Source of the DNA: Hyphomicrobiaceae bacterium | GTDB lineage: Bacteria > Pseudomonadota > Alphaproteobacteria > Rhizobiales > Hyphomicrobiaceae | Direction: 5' to 3' | DNA: 64,000 nucleotides | Assembly (NCBI GenBank): GCA_025351355.1 | Contig: JANXWC010000058.1 | Coordinates: 1 to 64,000 of the forward strand | Shown here: piece by piece, positions 60,172 through 64,000 of the stretch | Position numbering within the stretch: position 1 is the stretch's first letter | Layout: every line of letters begins with the position of its first letter | The notes under the pieces: generated by a model | Told to the model about the DNA's origin: nothing | Database searches by the model: none | Seen by the model: only the letters and a program-made list of their open reading frames with translations | Program-made: the position numbers and the translations under genes

Positions 60172-61314
60172 TCAAGTCAGCAGGCGGCTCACAAGCCGGG
60201 CGGTGTAGTCGACGACGGGAATGATACGGGCATAATTGAGCCGGGTGGGTCCGATGACGCCGAGAACGCCGACGATCTTGTGTTCGGCATCCTTGAAGGG
60301 TGCGACAATAAGTGACGAACCCGAGAGAGAGAACAGTTTTGTTTCCGAGCCGATAAAGATCGAAACGCCATCACCTTTTTCGGCCGATCCCAGTAGGCGG
60401 ATCAGCTCGTTTTTGGTTTCGAGGTCGTCGAACAAGCTGCGAATACGCTCCAAGTCCTCGATGGCTCCGACGTTCTGCAGCAGATTGGACTGTCCACGCA
60501 CGATCAGGCTTTTGCGGCCATCGAGTGCACCCGACCAAGTCGCCAGGCCGGCCTGGACCACCTTCTGCGTGAGTTGATCCAGCTCGGATCGGGCCGACAA
60601 TTGTTCCGCTTCGATACGCGATTTGGCGTCAGCAAGCGTCAACCCTCTGATCTGAGCGTTGAGATAGTTGGCCGCCTCGGTCAGGGCCGAGGGGGGCAAG
60701 CCGGTGGGTGTTGTAATAATGCGGTTTTCGACGCGATTATCTTCACCGACCAGCACAACAAGCGCTTTGCCCGGCTCCAACGCAACAAATTCAATGTGCT
60801 TAAGCCGCCCGACCTGAGTGTCGGTGAGCACGACGCCGGCGCAGCGCGACAGGCCCGAAACCATCTCGGTGGCGTCCGCCAACACGCCTTCCACGGAATT
60901 TTCGGTTTTCGCCCGCAACTGATTGTCGAGGGCGTTGCGTTCGACGTCAGCGAGTTTACCGACCTCAAGGATGCCGTCGACGAACATACGCAGTCCGCTT
61001 TCGGTCGGCAGTCGCCCGGCAGACGTGTGCGGCGCATAGATGAGCCCAAGGTGCTCAAGGTCGCTCATGACGTTGCGCACGGAGGCAGGCGAAAGCGCCA
61101 TCGGCAACCCGCGCGCCAAGTTGCGGGAGCCGACCGGCTCGCCGTTCGACAGGTAACTTTCGACGATCAATTTGAAAATAGTGCGCGTGCGGTCGTCAAG
61201 CTGGCCGAGCGAGGGAGCTTTGCCAAGAATGAGCGGCGGAATTGCGTGCGCCAGCCCTCCACCTTGTATCGCCTGATTGCCTGGCGTCTTAGGCGATTGC
61301 CGGTCACGTGTCAT
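60172..61314 (-). CDS. hrcA: Heat-inducible transcription repressor HrcA
   Basis: A 380-residue repressor that binds CIRCE operators of chaperone operons. The winged-helix portion contains [30 protein letters not shown] and [43 protein letters not shown], both very characteristic; the C-terminal domain ends with [26 protein letters not shown]. The N-terminal 25 residues precede the usual start. I see no CIRCE palindrome in its own upstream region, so any groE or dnaK operators lie elsewhere. Confidence 0.97.
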   Translation of the reverse strand: MTRDRQSPKTPGNQAIQGGGLAHAIPPLILGKAPSLGQLDDRTRTIFKLIVESYLSNGEPVGSRNLARGLPMALSPASVRNVMSDLEHLGLIYAPHTSAGRLPTESGLRMFVDGILEVGKLADVERNALDNQLRAKTENSVEGVLADATEMVSGLSRCAGVVLTDTQVGRLKHIEFVALEPGKALVVLVGEDNRVENRIITTPTGLPPSALTEAANYLNAQIRGLTLADAKSRIEAEQLSARSELDQLTQKVVQAGLATWSGALDGRKSLIVRGQSNLLQNVGAIEDLERIRSLFDDLETKNELIRLLGSAEKGDGVSIFIGSETKLFSLSGSSLIVAPFKDAEHKIVGVLGVIGPTRLNYARIIPVVDYTARLVSRLLT

Positions 61315-61459
61315 CGCTGCGCAGTTTTCCTTTGCCTAAGGCAACATCATCACTCAAACCGTTCGCGTTCGCAATGGTTTAGCTTCGCTGTATGCGCGCA
61401 GCCGGAATAGTCGCTATTATCCGTCGCGGGACAATCGACGTCGTTGTTGGCGAGGGCGC

Positions 61460-62188
61460 TTGAACACACCTGTGCAAAATCCTGAGGTGCCGACCCCTGG
61501 CAGGGGAACGCCGTGGCACGCCCGTGTGCTGACCTTGTTTCCTGAAATGTTTCCGGGGCCGCTTGGCATTTCCCTGGTCGGGACCGCGCTGGCCAGCGGT
61601 CTCTGGACACTGCAAGCGCGCCAAATACGCGACCACGGCCTCGGACGTCACCGGACGGTCGACGACACGCCCGCCGGTGGTGGCGCCGGAATGGTGATGC
61701 GCGCCGACGTCATTGCATCAGCCGTCGATGCAGCGCGAGCGGATCAACCTCATCTTGCGGCGATCTACCTAACACCACGGGGCGCGCCGTTGACGCAGGC
61801 CAGGGTGCGGAAGTTGGCACAAGGTCCAGGCGTATTGCTGTTGGCCGGTCGTTTTGAAGGTGTGGACCAGCGCGTCATCGACGGGCGCCAGTTGGAGGAA
61901 ATATCCATCGGCGACTACGTGCTGTCGGGTGGCGAGTTGGCCGCCATGGTGCTGCTGGACGCCTGCGTGCGCCTGTTGCCGGGCGTGTTGGGAGCCGCGG
62001 ATAGTCTGACTGAAGAAAGTTTTGAGGGCGGCTTGCTGGAATACCCCCAATTCACGCGTCCGCGCGAATGGGAAGGGCATTCGCTTCCGGAGGTGTTATT
62101 GAGTGGCGACCACAAGAAGATTGCGGCGTGGCGACAGTCGGAAGCAGAGCGCATCACCCGTGTGCGGCGGCCGGACCTGAAGCGCTGA
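61460..62188 (+). CDS. trmD: tRNA (guanine(37)-N1)-methyltransferase
   Basis: A 242-residue SPOUT enzyme that methylates G37 next to the anticodon. The catalytic region [28 protein letters not shown] and the knot segments [44 protein letters not shown] are complete, and the C-terminal [20 protein letters not shown] is conserved. The start is TTG 61460 with GAGGG a few bases ahead; no ATG fits. It is divergent from hrcA. rplS, the usual neighbour, is 3.3 kb away in opposite orientation. Confidence 0.97.
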   Translation: MNTPVQNPEVPTPGRGTPWHARVLTLFPEMFPGPLGISLVGTALASGLWTLQARQIRDHGLGRHRTVDDTPAGGGAGMVMRADVIASAVDAARADQPHLAAIYLTPRGAPLTQARVRKLAQGPGVLLLAGRFEGVDQRVIDGRQLEEISIGDYVLSGGELAAMVLLDACVRLLPGVLGAADSLTEESFEGGLLEYPQFTRPREWEGHSLPEVLLSGDHKKIAAWRQSEAERITRVRRPDLKR

Positions 62189-62220
62189 GCGCCGGTTTTT
62201 CCACATCGGCAATTGCCCGG

Positions 62221-62892
62221 CTACATTGGGCTCTTGCCGGTTTTGCCCTCGACCGTCGGGGCTTTGTTGCAATCGAAGGTCCGGGCGCTGGTGTCGGCTA
62301 TGCTGCGCGCCAAAGCGAGCGCTTCGATGTTGGCCTCGGCGTCGATTAAAGCGACGTGACACGCTTCGGTCGGCGTCACTTTACTGACGATGAGCACTTG
62401 ACCGCGTGCGGCATCGCGTGCCGTGAACAAGCGGGCGATGACGGCGTAGGGTACCGCGGCTTGGTTGGGGACCGCTTGCGCTGCAGCCTGTACGCGCCAT
62501 TCGATCGTTGCGCGTTTGGTATTGGGAAATAGTGTATTGGGTACACGCAGGGTCTGCTGGCTAGCGCGCTGCGTTGCCGCTGATGGGCCAACGCTCAGGA
62601 ACGAGCGGTCGTCGGTCTCAACCACGTGCACGGGATAACCCGGGAGACCCGGGCAACGCCACGATTTTCCATTCGGCCCGCCGCGCAGCACACGGCAGGT
62701 GTCCAGGTCGATGGTGGTCACGACGCCGTGGGTGGCATCCTGGGCTGCGGCCTTGGGCTGCGACAAGACCAGCGCCAGCAAGGCAGCAATCGAAAAAGTT
62801 GCACGCGACAACAAAGTGGAGGCAGCAAGATGCCGCCTTTTAACCGGTTGGTTTTTATGCCAAAACCGCCACAGCAAACGGGCTTTACGCAC
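62221..62892 (-). CDS. Hypothetical exported protein
   Basis: The frame encodes a signal peptide (FSIAALLALVLSQPKAAAQ) followed by about 170 residues with four cysteines (DLDTCRVL, KSWRCPGL, TEACHVAL, RTFDCNKAP) that could make two disulfides, as in periplasmic proteins. No family is recognised. The start is uncertain: GTG 62892 and TTG 62874 give an extended basic N-region, and codons around 62819 would start at the signal peptide itself but lack a ribosome site. It is divergent from ppa. Confidence 0.7.
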   Translation of the reverse strand: MRKARLLWRFWHKNQPVKRRHLAASTLLSRATFSIAALLALVLSQPKAAAQDATHGVVTTIDLDTCRVLRGGPNGKSWRCPGLPGYPVHVVETDDRSFLSVGPSAATQRASQQTLRVPNTLFPNTKRATIEWRVQAAAQAVPNQAAVPYAVIARLFTARDAARGQVLIVSKVTPTEACHVALIDAEANIEALALARSIADTSARTFDCNKAPTVEGKTGKSPM

Positions 62893-62962
62893 GAGCGGCG
62901 TCTTCGGCGCTGTGCATCGAGTGGCCTGCCGCCCAATGATCTGATCCACCTGGAGCCTCTTG

Positions 62963-63505
62963 ATGCGAATCGAAGCCATCCCGACCGGTAAAAATCCACC
63001 CGAAGATATCAATGTACTGATTGAAGTGCCGGTCGGCGGTGAACCGATCAAGTATGAAATGGACAAGGCCTCGGGCACTCTGTTCGTCGATCGGTTTTTG
63101 TACACACCAATGCGCTATCCAGGCAACTATGGGTTTGTTCCGCATACGCTTTCGGCAGATGGCGATCCGATTGACGTGCTGGTGTGTAACACCCGAGCTA
63201 TTGTGCCCGGTGCGGTGATCAACTGCCGCCCCGTTGGCGTCCTGGTCATGGAAGACGATGGTGGCGGCGACGAAAAAATCATTGCCGTGCCGGCAACCAA
63301 AATCACCAAACGGTACGACAAGATCGTCGATGTCACCGATCTCCCCGAAATAACCACGCAGCAAATTCAACACTTTTTTCAGCACTACAAAGACCTGGAG
63401 CCCGGCAAATGGGTCAAGATCGACCACTGGGGCAACGCTGCGGAAGCCCGCAGACTGATCGTGCAGGCGATCGAACGCTACAAGGCGCATGCTACAAAAG
63501 GTTGA
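62963..63505 (+). CDS. ppa: Inorganic pyrophosphatase (family I)
   Basis: A 180-residue soluble hexameric-type pyrophosphatase. The core [33 protein letters not shown] is followed by the metal-binding DGDPIDVLV and by the lysine/aspartate-rich [27 protein letters not shown] lies ahead of ATG 62963, which is chosen over the adjoining TTG 62960. Length equals the family norm. Confidence 0.97.
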   Translation: MRIEAIPTGKNPPEDINVLIEVPVGGEPIKYEMDKASGTLFVDRFLYTPMRYPGNYGFVPHTLSADGDPIDVLVCNTRAIVPGAVINCRPVGVLVMEDDGGGDEKIIAVPATKITKRYDKIVDVTDLPEITTQQIQHFFQHYKDLEPGKWVKIDHWGNAAEARRLIVQAIERYKAHATKG

Positions 63506-63636
63506 GCGGATCTAGCGCAAGAGAGTTGGAGCGCAGGAACCGGGATAGGATGTTGCAAACGCTGGCCCGTAGTTGCGGCAAGACGACGACACTATTTGTT
63601 GTACGCCCTGTCCGGTCGTCTTCGTTCCCGGCTCGC

Positions 63637-63993
63637 TTACGGGAAAATTTCCACGAACTCCGAAATCGAGGCTGTTACCGCTGCGCACTTTGAATCACGT
63701 TCCGGATCATGCTTCAACGGGATCGAATTTATTATTCGATCGAGGGCTGTTTGCATCTCGTTGCAGGCAGCCTCAGCATCCTTGCGTGTCAGTGTTAAAA
63801 AGCGCGTGTGAAAAAACCAGTCGTAGATTCCACATGTAATCGCGAAGTGCGCCGCGTCACCAAGGTCTTCGACGGATATACGAGCTCCGAGTTCGTGTTC
63901 GTAGTCGGCAACGAGAATGCCGCCGTCGAAACCTTTCATGCCGATCGACTGGCCGTCATCTGTTGGCGTCCAGGACATAAAGACGGGCTCCAT
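63637..63993 (-). CDS. Hypothetical protein near the window edge
   Basis: A 118-residue soluble protein (112 from the second Met, 63975) containing ADYEHELGARISVEDLG and AHFAITCGIYDWFFHTRFLT. No motif is recognised. The start lies seven bases from the end of the window, so its upstream context and the true start cannot be judged. Codon use supports coding. Confidence 0.65.
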   Translation of the reverse strand: MEPVFMSWTPTDDGQSIGMKGFDGGILVADYEHELGARISVEDLGDAAHFAITCGIYDWFFHTRFLTLTRKDAEAACNEMQTALDRIINSIPLKHDPERDSKCAAVTASISEFVEIFP

Positions 63994-64000
63994 CGCCGGG

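Noticed and set aside
61315-61459. CIRCE operator upstream of hrcA
   Set aside because: Only a short AAACC/GGTTT pair is present; the TTAGCACTC-N9-GAGTGCTAA sequence is not there.
62221-62892. Invasion-associated locus B protein
   Set aside because: The cysteine arrangement and exported nature are reminiscent, but the core IalB sequence pattern is not convincing.

Overview
The window looks like a chromosomal segment of a GC-rich alphaproteobacterium, most likely of the order Hyphomicrobiales (Rhizobiales). The evidence is the gene content: an NDUFA12-type complex I accessory protein next to a DUF2155 protein, hrcA-grpE, an APS-type cysH with cysDN, separate petA-petB-petC genes for the bc1 complex, Bug- and TAXI-type solute-binding proteins, and ribosomal protein L19 with a helix-hairpin-helix tail. 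I cannot name the genus from sequence reading alone.

Layout. 0-1.8 kb: an unrecognised gene cut by the window edge, a gene-poor stretch and a tRNA(CAU). 2-5.2 kb: a cytochrome P450, an AT-rich island carrying three tandem hairpins followed by an Abi-family HEPN gene, then murQ. 5.2-12 kb: omega-amino-acid transaminase, hemF, a fused ABC exporter, a thioredoxin-fold protein with a CcdA-like membrane protein, and trmL. 12.3-15.3 kb: petABC with an intrinsic terminator. 15.4-21.2 kb: mtnP, a KirBac-like channel, a HisC-like aminotransferase, a RidA-like protein, and on the other strand a quinone oxidoreductase, a hydroxychromene-carboxylate-isomerase-like protein and a haloacid dehalogenase. 21.2-21.9 kb is a repeat-rich intergenic region. 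21.9-34.4 kb: NspC-like decarboxylase, patatin plus 3-hydroxybutyrate dehydrogenase, a membrane pentapeptide-repeat protein paired with a TIR/deoxyribosyltransferase-like protein, a phenylacetate-CoA-ligase-like enzyme, YceI, an EamA exporter, a GMC oxidoreductase and coniferyl aldehyde dehydrogenase. 34.5-41.6 kb: Bug protein, CFA-synthase-like enzyme, serine hydrolase, UPF0434, LON-N protein, a CxxC-less thioredoxin/TPR protein and a prolyl-tRNA editing protein. 41.7-47.3 kb: a collinear block of GH114-like protein, dehydrogenase, phosphodiester glycosidase, PTPS-like protein, glycosyltransferase and methyltransferase. 47.4-64 kb: mostly housekeeping genes (ndk, radC, map, mmsB, cysHDN, rplS, grpE, hrcA, trmD, ppa).

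How genes work together: petABC form the cytochrome bc1 complex; cysH-cysD-cysN form the sulfate activation and APS reduction arm; the thioredoxin/CcdA pair probably moves reductant to the periplasm; patatin and 3-hydroxybutyrate dehydrogenase suggest polyhydroxybutyrate or lipid turnover; GrpE and HrcA belong to the heat-shock chaperone system.

The most interesting candidates are: (1) the Abi_2/AbiF-like HEPN protein with a compact three-hairpin element directly upstream, which resembles the RNA-plus-HEPN toxin-antitoxin arrangement proposed as ancestral to Cas13; (2) the two-gene cassette of a membrane-anchored pentapeptide-repeat protein and a TIR/NDT-like protein; (3) the PTPS-like/glycosyltransferase/methyltransferase block, in which the PTPS-like protein lacks canonical active-site residues. 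A two-module palindromic repeat also occurs in two inverted copies 11 kb apart.
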